Of a stretch of DNA of 64,000 nt, positions 12,017 to 21,936 are shown piece after piece. A program made the translations under genes and the position numbers. Source of the stretch: Fomitopsis serialis (lineage: Eukaryota > Basidiomycota > Agaricomycetes > Polyporales > Fomitopsidaceae); contig NW_025954969.1 in the NCBI RefSeq assembly GCF_022376445.1, forward strand, positions 62,001 to 126,000, given 5' to 3'. How positions within the stretch are numbered: the first letter of the stretch is position 1; every line of letters begins with the position of its first letter. The notes under the pieces were generated by a model. The model was given only the letters and a program-made list of their open reading frames with translations. It ran no database searches and was not told the origin of the DNA.

Positions 12017-12124
12017 TTTTTTTGGTTCCCTTTATTGTCCGCGAGGGCCGGGCCTTATGTAGACAATGATCTGGCACTACAAGGAGGTACGTGTAAGTGG
12101 CCTGTCGGAGTCAGGCTGAGCATG
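12017..12124 (-). mobile_element. 3' end of a poly(A) retroelement-like repeat, copy 2
   Basis: Same organisation as copy 1: T7 (12017-12023), then GGTTCCCTTTATTGTCCGCG, a GC-rich stem-like block ending TATGTAGACA at 12065, then the shared 'TCAGGCTGAGCAT' at 12111-12123. It differs from copy 1 at a few positions in the core, so it is an independently diverged insertion in the same orientation. Confidence 0.55.
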
Positions 12125-12974
12125 CGCTCGTCGCCGGAGCGAGAGCGTCATGCACACGTTCAATGACCGGCGTGTCGCGCTTGTCGTGGGGAGGCCGGAT
12201 GTACATACAGCAGAGAGGCCGGAATGTGCTCCGGGAATGCCGGTGCAAAGACTTCCGGAGGGAATCCGTGCTTCGCGGATTGCGTTCACTTGCAATGGCT
12301 GTGCTGCGATGGCACATCACTGCAAGCAGCTGCAAGCCCACGCGAAGCTGCGCTTCCCAGACGCCTCTGCGGCCTGAATCTGACTGTCACGCGCCTATAC
12401 CACCCACACGACGTTCCGCGGAGCATGTCCCAAGGGAAGCGACCAGAGGTGCGTACTGCGCCAGACTGATCGCGGACACTAACAGAGTCTGCAGTGCGTG
12501 AGACACACACTCCAGACGCGGACGGGGTGCGGCGAGCGTGGAAGGGCCGCCGGTGCTGCGAAATGGGGCAAGCTTGAGGCGGGAAGGCGCCCGTCGGCGG
12601 ACGATGACTTAGCGGCGTCGGCGACTTATTGTCTCGGCGGATGAATGGGTTTCAGATCGCGGACCCTCCGCCGGGCGCCTGTGCTGTCGAGCGGTCAAGA
12701 CAGAAGACGCGACGAGGAGGACGCCTGCTAGTTCTGAGTCCGACAAAATCTCCTCGCTGGGCGGGCTGCACATCCTCGCTACGCTGCCTGCTGCCCCCGT
12801 TGGCCACTCCATCATTATCTCCGCGAATCGGAATAGGGCTTGTCTGGCTTTCCCCGAGAAGCACGGGCCGATCTAGATCACATACGCTCACCACCCAGCG
12901 CGCGCGAACATAAAGCCACCCATCCAAACTGCACATCTACATACGCAACACCGACACACCCCAGCACCGCTCTC

Positions 12975-15860
12975 ATGTCAAACAACGAGAGTGACAGCAG
13001 CACCAGCCAGGCTTCGGGCTCGAAGACGAAACCCCGGGCCCCTGCGAGACCGTAAGTGCCGGTCGTGGTCAGATTGACTCAACTCTCACTCTTTCGCCAC
13101 TCCCCCACAGTCGCGGTGCCTGCATGCACTGCAAATCGCTCAAGGTCCGCCATAAGTTCGGTGGCCACAGTCCTTCACTTGACATGTCTTAGATCCGCTG
13201 CGACATCATTCCAGACGAAGATATCTGCGTCCGATGCAAAGCCAACGACTTTGACTGTGTCTCCTACGGCCGCAAGAAGCGGCGTCCAGCACCGTCAGTT
13301 TCCCTCCCGTTCCACGTACAGCAACACTAACCCGTTCGCTCAACACAGAGCACACGAAGAGCTGCAACAACGCGCGTGCTCGCAAGATGTCCAGATACAG
13401 GCACTCCTCCGCAAGCTCGACGAGATAAAGTCGCTCACCAAGATCCGCTATTGGATCGCGCAGGCGCAGCAGGAGACGGAGGCTCTCCAGACAGGGGCGC
13501 GAGGGTGTCTGTCTCCGAAAGTGAGTGGGTGGGTGGCGAGTGGGGACTGCGAGCCCAAGGTGAACGGGTGGGTGCCGCGCGCAGAGAAGGACATACCCAT
13601 GAGCGTACCGAGGCCGTTGACCCCTGTGCCGTCGGGTGAGTAGTGGCTCCTCCCGAGGGAGAAACGACGCTGACGGCGAGCGTTTGGTAGCCACAAATCC
13701 GAAGTGGCCACCCATCCTGAGGTGTGGGCTGTTTGGCCCGCAAGAGGTCACAGACCTGTTCAAACTGTGAGTCGTGGCTTCTTACTGGACGGCGTGTACC
13801 TGATCAGTGCTACCCGACTAGGTTCTACTGCAAGCTCCATGTACGTGTCGCGTGTTGGACGAAGCGTCAAGTGTACTAATGCTCTCCCTCCGACAGCCAT
13901 CCTTCACTGTCCTGGATCCCGCCCTCCATACGCCCCAATACCTCATCTCCACATCCACCCTTCTCTTCACCAAAGGTGCGCGTTCTCGTCGTATCTGCCG
14001 CCCAGCCCGCTTATCCTTTCCTGTCTCCGCCAGTACTCTCCATCACCTCCCGCTATTGGACGCACCGCCCAAAGCTCCACCAGCTCGCAGCGACGTACGC
14101 ACATGAAGCAGCGACGGAGGCCATCCGCGAAGGCCACTACACCATCGAGACCTGCCAAGCGTTCACCCTCTCCACCGGCTTCCCCGCGCCCCGCCAGCGC
14201 TTCTCAGAACACCGCGCATGGCTGCTAACGGGGATATCCATCCAGTGCGCCTGCCCGCCTCTCAGCTCCCCGCTGCCGTACTGACTCGCCCCGCAGGATC
14301 CTGCAGGCCCTGAAGCTGAACGCGCCCCCGCCGGCGGACCTCCCCGAGCGCGAGCGGCTGAACCGCATCCGGACGTGGTTCCAGGTGGTGTGCATCGACG
14401 CGTCGTCGTCCGTGCAGCAGGGCAAGGCGCCGGTGCTGCAGGGCTCGGACTACGTCGCGCGCGCGCTCCCGGCGTGGTACCGCTGCTCGCCGCTGAACTC
14501 GCCGTACGACGTGTACCTGTGCGCGTTCACGGACCTCGCGCTCCTCGTCGCGAAGCTCTGGAAGGCGATCGGCGCGGACAGCTGCGACCCGGATCTCGTC
14601 CAGGTGAGTCGGCGGCCGCGTGCGCGTGCGTTCGGGGCGGGTGCTGATGACGGTGTGTGGTTGTGGAGGACGTCGATGTGATCGCGACCGTGCTGGAGTA
14701 CCACCAGAGGATCGTCGTGAAGTTTGCGGAGTGGAGGGAGAGGGAGGCGGAGCGCTCGCAGGATCCGTCGGGTGCGTCTTCCTGCGCCTTCGCCGCGACG
14801 CGCGCGACTGACTGGTGCCCGTGCAGCTACTGCGCAGCCTCAGCATGAAATGCGGTTGAAACTGTGAGTAGCGGGTGGTGCGGATGCGCTGGGAAGCTGA
14901 CGGGATGTTGCAGGATCGCGAACGCGATGAAGCTCATCGTCCTCGGCGCTGGCTTCCACTATTCTGTCAGGCACGGGCAGGAGCCCCATCCTGAGATCCT
15001 GCGCCTGGTGAGTATGCTGTGCACTGCGCCCGTAGCACGAAGCTCATCTTTTGTCTAGTCAATCGAGACCGCGCTGACGTGTGTGCGCGTACACATCGAA
15101 GAACTGTATCCCGCGGGTGTCCTCGGGACCCTCATCGAGGTGAGGCTCCCGCACCTGCAGCGAAGGCCCCGTCTAACAACGTAACGTAGCCGCACTTCCT
15201 CTACGTGACATACGCCGCAGCCTTCCTCGTCAACGTGTGTAGCTCGCCTCTTCGTCTAGCGCCCTGACGAACTTACCCCAGCTTGCCCAGCTCCTCAAGG
15301 CAAACTACACCCCCCTGCTCGACCCCGTAACTCGTACAACCATCCTCAAGGAAGTGCGCGCGCTCATCGGGGTCTATCTCTCCAAGGATGTCGCGCTCGA
15401 CCGCGCGCACCCGCCCGCCGTCTACGGGCGCTTCCTCGCCGCGCACCTCGACCGCATTGTCGACGGGCAGGAGCTCGCGCGCACGCCGCAGCTGGGGCCC
15501 GAGGACATCCCGCTCCCGCCGGACATGTGGGACCTCCCCGGGATGCCGCTCGAGCTGGGCGGCGGCGCGCAGCACCCGATGCCCCTCGTGGACGGCGGCG
15601 CGGGCGGCGACCTCTGGCAGGGCGCGGACTTCTGCTTCGAGAACTTCGTGACGGACGTGAACGCGCTGGGCCCTGTGCCGGAGGCGTGCGGCGAGCCGGG
15701 CGGGCTTGGGCTTGGGCTCGTGCCGGCGCTGGCGGGGAACCCGCTCGACGAGCAGACGTGGTGGGCCTCCTCCGCCCCGTGCCCGCCCCTGTTCGACCAG
15801 TCCGCGCTCGACTTGGCGACGTTTGCGATGGACGAGGCGTATTTGCAGATGGGGTGGTGA
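12975..15860 (+). CDS. Zn2Cys6 transcription factor, paralog 1 of 3
   Basis: Fifteen exons: 12975..13051, 13111..13144, 13193..13293, 13349..13635, 13691..13766, 13822..13840, 13897..13975, 14034..14244, 14297..14603, 14669..14771, 14827..14863, 14914..15007, 15059..15139, 15190..15234, 15282..15860 (709 aa, all phases agree). The zinc cluster is at aa 31-60: 'CMHCKSLK' joined by splicing to 'IRCDIIPDEDICVRC', then 'DCVSYGRKKRRP'. A short coiled coil follows ('HEELQQRACSQDVQIQALLR'). The rest is the fungal regulator middle domain, with 'RCGLFGPQEVTDLFKL', 'THRPKLHQLA' and 'YTIETCQAFTL' shared with the two paralogs. The C-terminus is Gly/Pro-rich and acidic, a possible activation region. It is a DNA-binding nuclear regulator and its targets are unknown. 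It includes a 19-nt micro-exon. Confidence 0.88.
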
Positions 15861-16538
15861 TGCGGATGTGCTGTGTGGAACTTACTCGCGTGTATTTGTT
15901 AATGTGTAGCATACTAATCTTCGTTGTCGTCGGGCTCGCTGTATTACGCTACTCCATCCCGAGTCTATAGCCATAATATTGCCTGAAACAGCGCTGGGGC
16001 TGATTAGCTCGTGCCAGTCATAGAAGTCCGAATAATTAGTACGTACCCCACTCTCATAAGTATATCGTCGGTTGATCGTCGGTATCGATTTGGTCGTTCA
16101 AGCTCTCTAGGACTCGCCTCACTGTACTCATGTACGTACGCAAAGCAGCCTTGCCTAAATGGCAATTCGATAGTTGCGTCTGCCGCCCATAGCGTCGCCC
16201 GCACGATTGGACGAACCGTATGCGGTCCGAGTAAGTGGTATGGAGCACAGCGTCGGCGACGCTGCAGCCTGTGAGCCCTCAGCCAGCCCGATATCGAGAG
16301 CACCTCCACCAGACACCCACACGCGTACCGAATTCGCGCCGCGGACCTGCAGCTACCTGCAGTCCTCGAGGAATGCCAGGGTTAGTCAAAATTTGACAGA
16401 TGGGTCGAATGCATATGGAGCAGATGATGAGACACAGCCCGGAGTGGATCCAAGGCTATACATATGTTCGTGCGTTCTCCGAGTCATCACTGCAATATCG
16501 GTCGCGCTGAATCGTGGCCTCCTGCACCCCCCTCCTTC
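15861..16538. other. Convergent 3' region between regulator paralogs 1 and 2
   Basis: 678 bp between two facing stop codons, with only chance ORFs. It presumably holds both 3' UTRs. Confidence 0.4.
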
Positions 16539-19344
16539 TCACCAGGTACCCTCGTCCACAGGGAATCCGTGCCAAGTCGCAGCGGGCGGCGCAGGATAGG
16601 CGCTCTCCTGATGTGTGGTGATGTCCACGACAAACCGGTCGAAGGTGAACTCGGCGCCTTGCGACGTCTCTATGTCTATGACATGACTGGAGCTGCCATG
16701 GTTCGCTGATGCGGCGGCCGGCATCCTCGAAACGTTGCTCTGGGTCGGCGTTGATGGGTGAGCGGCGGGGTCGTCCGCGAGGCCTTCCCCTGCGGTCATT
16801 TGGTCCAACAACGCCTCGAGAAAGGCAGCATAGACGGCAGCGAGATGGGCCCTGTCGACTGCCACGTCTCTGGAGTTGAAAAGCTCGATCAGGGAGCGGA
16901 CTTCGCGGAGGATGTCCACACGGACAGAGCTTTGAAGCAGAGGAGCCAGGCAGGGGCGCAGTAGCTGCGATGGGTGAGCTGTGAGGATATTTGCACGAAC
17001 GGCTGCACTTACGTTGATGAGGAACGCTGCCGAGTACGTCACGTACATGTGATGCGGCTGGAATGCGGCTTCAGCGCTGGGTCGATCTAAGTAGTTGACG
17101 TGCCACAAACCTCGATCACGTAGCGCAAGGTACCCGTGGGGTATATGTGCTCGATGTCAAGCTTCAGGACGTGGCGTGCCGCATCGATTGCCTGTGTCCA
17201 CATATGAGCACAGGGTAGGCATAGACAGGGAGCAAAGTGACGAACAAGACTGAGAAGCTCCATGTTGGGGTGGAGCATGCGCTTCACAGAATGCTGGAAG
17301 CCCACGCCCAAAACTGTCAAGCGTAAGGCGTGTCCGAGACTGCAGCACACTGTGAGTTCCATGCTTCTACGACACATAGACACGACATACAAAGCCAACT
17401 TGGGGTCGCGATGTGCAGCGACTGCATAGAGATCGTCAGTTGGCGACGCAATAACACTGGTTGTCCGAGACATACCAGAGGCATCTCTCTGATGCTCAGC
17501 AATGCGATTTTTCCACACCTCGATCTGGTTGCATACACTGCGATGATATCCCAGTACGGTTTCGATGACCTCATCATCCTGCAGTGAAAACTGAAATCTT
17601 GGACGAAGCCGGGCGAGGAGCGGAGCTGCCTACCTCCTGGGAGTTCATGCTCGTGTGCCCCATAGGTCCCCACAAGTTCGACACAAACAGCATCAGGTCC
17701 GCATAGGCACTGCAGTAGACGTCGTACGGCGAGTTGAGCGGCGAGCACTTATACCATATGTCCATCATCTGGGCGGTGAAGTTGTTCCTCTGGATCATTG
17801 TTGCTTGGCCTTTCTGGATGGCATGCGCTGCGTCGACGGAGACGATCTGGAACCACGTCCGGAGGCGGTTGAGCTTCTCACGCTCGGGAAGGTCTGCAGG
17901 TGGTGGGTCGTCCAGCTTGAGATCCTGAGCGATTCTACGGTTGCAGTGAGCAAAGCAGACGATGATGCGGGAGTCAAAGAGACACCGAGCGTACCGAGTG
18001 GCGACCCCCATGAGCATCCGGCCCCGTGAGTCATTCCAGTACCTTTGCTGAGGGGCAGGGAAGAGACACATCAATGTGAAAGCCTGACATGTCTCGATCG
18101 TTCTGGAGCCCTCTGTGACAGCCGCTTTCACGCTTTCAGCTACGTGTGCCCAGGCAAGGTTGAAAAGCTTGGGCCGATGTGTCCATAACCGCGCCGCAAT
18201 ATACAGCACTGGGTCATGGATTCAGACAACGTCGTGACCTAGAAGACAGGGTGTACTGACCGGTCGTAAAGAGTAGAGACGATCTTGACAAGACATATTC
18301 CGGGGTGTGCAATACAGGATCTAGCAGTGCGAAGGATGGCTGGGGGTAGGCGGTCAACTCGTGTAAGTGGTTGAAAGCGGAGAAAACCATCACATGTAGT
18401 TTATCGAAGTATCTGACGTGGCAGCGAAGTTAGATGTTGTGTTGCCGCGCGGTTCCGAGAGTGAGCACTCACAATTTGAATAGGGCTGTCACCTCCGCGG
18501 GTCCGAAAAGGCCACATTTGAGTATTGGCGGACATTTGAATGTCTCAAAATCTACAAGCCAGTCTTCAATCAACAATTGCCCTGCGCATTGTGCCACCGC
18601 ACTGACCTATGACTGAGTAGTACGGAAGGAAGAACGAGGCAGTCGCCCTTGCCTTTGCTGCGGACGGCTCGCATGAAGGGATAGCTTCACCTCCACCAGG
18701 TTCGCACCGTGAGCCACCGGTCGGATCCTCGTCGAGGTAGACTACGTCAAGCGCCGGGGCCGATCAGTACCGGCAGCAGCGATTCACTAACCAAAGGTGC
18801 TCACCAGTCAGGCCATTTGGTGTTGCCCTCATGGTGGTCGCTTCCGCCTGCGCTTCGTCGACGAAATTCCGTATGCCGGATTGCCGCTTCAGCCCATCTA
18901 GCTGGCTCAACAGCGACTGAATGTGGGCGTCTTGAGCCAGCGAGCGCTTCCTTAGCTGTTCATGAGACCTACACAGCTACTTATCAGTCTCTGTCGGCCG
19001 AGGAGGATTAAGGCTCGGAGTACTAACATGGCGGGTCGGCGCTTCTTGCGTCCACGGGGAACGCAGTCTGCTCCAGTCGTCTTGCACTTCATGCAGATCC
19101 CCTCATCAATGATCCACTCGCAGCGATGCTACCAGAGTCAGTATAGCCTTGTCGTGCAATGTGGTGAGCATACCTTGAGTGCCTTGCAGCCAATGCATGC
19201 CCCGGTCCTGCGATGACCGAATGATGCATCAGTGCAAGGTTTGAGAGGATACAATGCGGAATGAATGACTAACAGCCTACTCGTAGCGGGTGGCCGAGAG
19301 GAGTAGGGATCGCTGCTCGACCCTTCGCTTTCCGTGTCGGACAT
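16539..19344 (-). CDS. Zn2Cys6 transcription factor, paralog 2 of 3
   Basis: Sixteen exons: 19344..19274, 19207..19174, 19128..19028, 18968..18805, 18741..18607, 18563..18473, 18412..18394, 18339..18261, 18208..17995, 17934..17634, 17578..17476, 17421..17391, 17339..17246, 17191..17111, 17057..17013, 16964..16539 (662 aa). The zinc cluster is 'CIGCKALKHRCEW', 'GICMKCKTTGADC', then 'RGRKKRRPA'. The coiled-coil heptads follow ('SHEQLRKRSLAQDAHIQSLL'). The middle domain carries 'LKCGLFGPAEVTALFKL', 'THRPKLFNLAWAHV' and 'TIETCQAFTLM'. Internal exon lengths (34, 101, 19, 79, 94, 81, 45) equal those of the paralogs at 12975 and 21937. Five of its introns are multiples of three with no stop, so reading through them keeps the frame. 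I split these by comparison with the paralogs. It is tail-to-tail with paralog 1. Confidence 0.85.
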
Positions 19345-21936
19345 ACTACGTGGATGATAGTCGTTGTAAGCTGTATGGGCCCGGTTCGATATAGATTCCT
19401 GGTAGAGAATGCCGATAAGCTCCCCATGTTCGGCCGTTGACCTTTATATCCGACCGTGTCATGACTGGGCCGGTGACGAAGCTGTTCGCTTGGTTGCCCG
19501 CATGCGGCATCAACGCCGGCGCCTTCAGAAGAGCTGGTACAACAAAGCATTGAGTTTCGAATTAGTGAGGTGGGCCTCGGGCACGTACTAGTGGTGGCCG
19601 AAGTCGACGCCGCGCTGTCCAACGTCCTGACCCACCTGTGCTCCCGATTGCCAGTAAATGTCCAAAGTCCGGAAGACACGGAAAGCACGGGGATCAACGT
19701 CAACTGTCAATGTGAACGATGGTCGATCATCGGGCAAAAGACAGGGAGGATCTTCGAGGCCGCCGGCGGAGGAGGAGGTACTTAGCGCCCACCGGCATCT
19801 TACGGTCCTCCTCCTCCTCCTCTACTTAGCTCCCTCTACTTACCCACTAGTCAAAATCTGGCAAAACCCTCCAAAACCTAGTCATGATCAGCTGTGGTCC
19901 CCCGACAGTCTGACGCGACTTGACGAGCACCAGGCAGATTAGCGATGAACATCCGCTGTCCGCGGCTACCTTACGGATGTCTTATTCAATTGGCGAAACG
20001 TAGGTAAGTACCGGCGTACTTACTTGTGCGGCTATGCTGCTACTTGCGAATCCGATCGCCGGCCGTCACTGTACGCACCTGATATTTTGTCTGAGACCTG
20101 CACCGATGCCCGAGCCAAGTTCGTGGTTGTCATCAGCCTTCAATGTTACATCCCTGCATACAGACTCTGGCGCTGATTTCAGCGGTACCGACTCGGAGGC
20201 AAGCAGTGCCACTTCCAGTTCAAGGACAACCTGAACCCAAGAATCGACGATAGGACCGGACGTTACCAGAACTTGAATACGGGCTGGTCTTGAAGGTTTC
20301 AAGCGACAATATTGAATCCACAAACAGCTGGAGTAAAGTGAGTTGTCGTTGGTCCTGCCGTTCTGAGCAGGTCTTGATCAGTGACTTGAAGGCAGGCGGA
20401 ATCAGAGTCGGACCATGTGCACCCTGTCACGGTCCTCAGGCCTCAAGCTTCCGGCTCCACATGCGAGACAAGTTGACGTTTTGGTTGTCGGCTTTTCTGT
20501 TCCAGCTACGTTGGGCCTCGCGGTCGCGAAACGCCGAGTCCAGCGGAATTGAGATGGGATCACTCCGGACGCAGCAGACTTGGAGTCGGCGAACGGATTC
20601 GCGCGCTGATCCAGAACCTATCAGATACGGTGTGCCCACGTATGGAGCGCGCGTGGGTCTACCTCTGGCGTTCAAACGTTCAAGAACAAGGACTTCGCCG
20701 CATGGGCTGTGCATGCCAAGCAAGTACCTGCTCGAGATGATGCACCCATATGTAGTGGACTCATCACGGCGGCCGCCACTCTACGCGCTGACTGCGCGCG
20801 GTTCTACTTATTGGAGATAAATAGCATTACCGCAGCACAGGTATGTCATCGAATGCATCATACTGGTCAACACCCGTGCACCGCATTGGATGCGGCTTAA
20901 GAGTATCTCTTTTTGGTCAGCAACGGAGACTAGATGCAGCTCACGGTTCACGGTACAGGGCTCGGGTGGTCGATTTTGAGGAGGCCCCGGCGACTGGCTG
21001 GCAACAACGGGCCCGGCACTCGATCGCACCAACAGGCTAGTTCCCTCTACTTCCAGCTAATTCCATATTGTTAGACCCCTTGCCGAACGATCGTGCACAG
21101 GCGGAGGTCGTTGGGCTCTGATCTGACCAGTGTCTGACCTTCTCGTCGAGCGATCCGCATCCGCTGTCACTTGCTGTCGTGCTTCCGACCCACCTCATGT
21201 TCCAGGCGTTAAAACGATGTTTGGTAGACATTGTTGTACCGTGGTGCGTTCGCTGCCTGTAGGACTTCGGCAAGGTAAAGGTACGTTTGAATTCCAACAG
21301 TGCAGTGCTTCGCTTTGACATGGCTTGCTAACGAGCAGAAGGCAGGAAGTGATCATGAATAATGGTCGAAGCTCGCCTTTAGTCACCACATTTCCCACCC
21401 CCAGTCACCAAGCTTCCCATTGTGCTGATTGAAAGGTCTCAGAAGGCCGTTTGAGAAAGCGGAACTGTAAATGAAAAAGGAACGACAATATGAGCCATGC
21501 TGATAGGTCATGCTACACCGCAACCAGTTTGTCAAATGATCGCGGTCCCACCTTCTAGTACTCATTCATGTGCAATTTGAAGTTCTCCCACGCAGACGTG
21601 CATTATAAAGAAGGTTCCAGAATTTTTGTGAAGTACATGGCAAGTGGTTCGTGGTTCGTTTACTTAGTGGTTCGCAAGACTGTCACTGCTGACCCATGAA
21701 GTTCGGTTGAAAAGCCTTGGAAGAGCGAGATACGCCGACCTGTTGTCTAGTATTTTCGCTCCTCAGTCAGTCTCGTTTTACATGTCAAGGACTTGTATGG
21801 ATACTAGGCGAAGTGAGTGGATTACATCAATTCGAAGTACGCTCGTAGAGTCAGTAAGGTAGAGAGCTAGATAAATGTACGGGAGACAATCGCATAGGTT
21901 ATCCTGACAGTACAGTGTACTCATACAACGTCTTGC
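19345..21936. other. Gene-poor spacer between regulator paralogs 2 and 3
   Basis: About 2.6 kb with no recognisable gene. It would include the promoter of paralog 2 (near 19345-19700) and the 3' region of paralog 3. A perfect inverted repeat (8-bp arms, 4-nt centre) lies at 20004-20023. A CTC/CCT-rich pyrimidine run lies near 19805-19824. Confidence 0.45.
20004..20023. repeat. Short perfect inverted repeat
   Basis: GTAAGTACCGGCGTACTTAC has 8-bp perfect arms around CGGC. It could be a protein-binding palindrome or chance. Confidence 0.6.

Larger units (their letters stand above)
9423..12974. other. Gene-poor stretch with retroelement tails
   Basis: About 3.5 kb without a recognisable protein gene. 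Open frames are short, overlap in several frames and lack family motifs. Two related poly(T)-headed segments (10704 and 12017) look like antisense 3' ends of a non-LTR retroelement, so much of the stretch may be decayed transposon. No reverse-transcriptase motif was seen. Confidence 0.5.

Noticed and set aside
13521..13584. Extra intron in regulator paralog 1 (GTGAGT to GCAG)
   Set aside because: It looks like a good intron and would match the paralogs, but its 64 nt changes the frame and leads to an early stop, while reading through keeps the frame.
14262..14846. 194-residue minus-strand ORF opposite regulator paralog 1
   Set aside because: Arg-rich low-complexity translation of the antisense of a GC-rich exon, with no family resemblance.
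17574..18209. A continuous 211-residue minus-strand ORF in regulator paralog 2
   Set aside because: It merges two exons through a 60-nt stop-free intron; the paralogs show an intron at this place.
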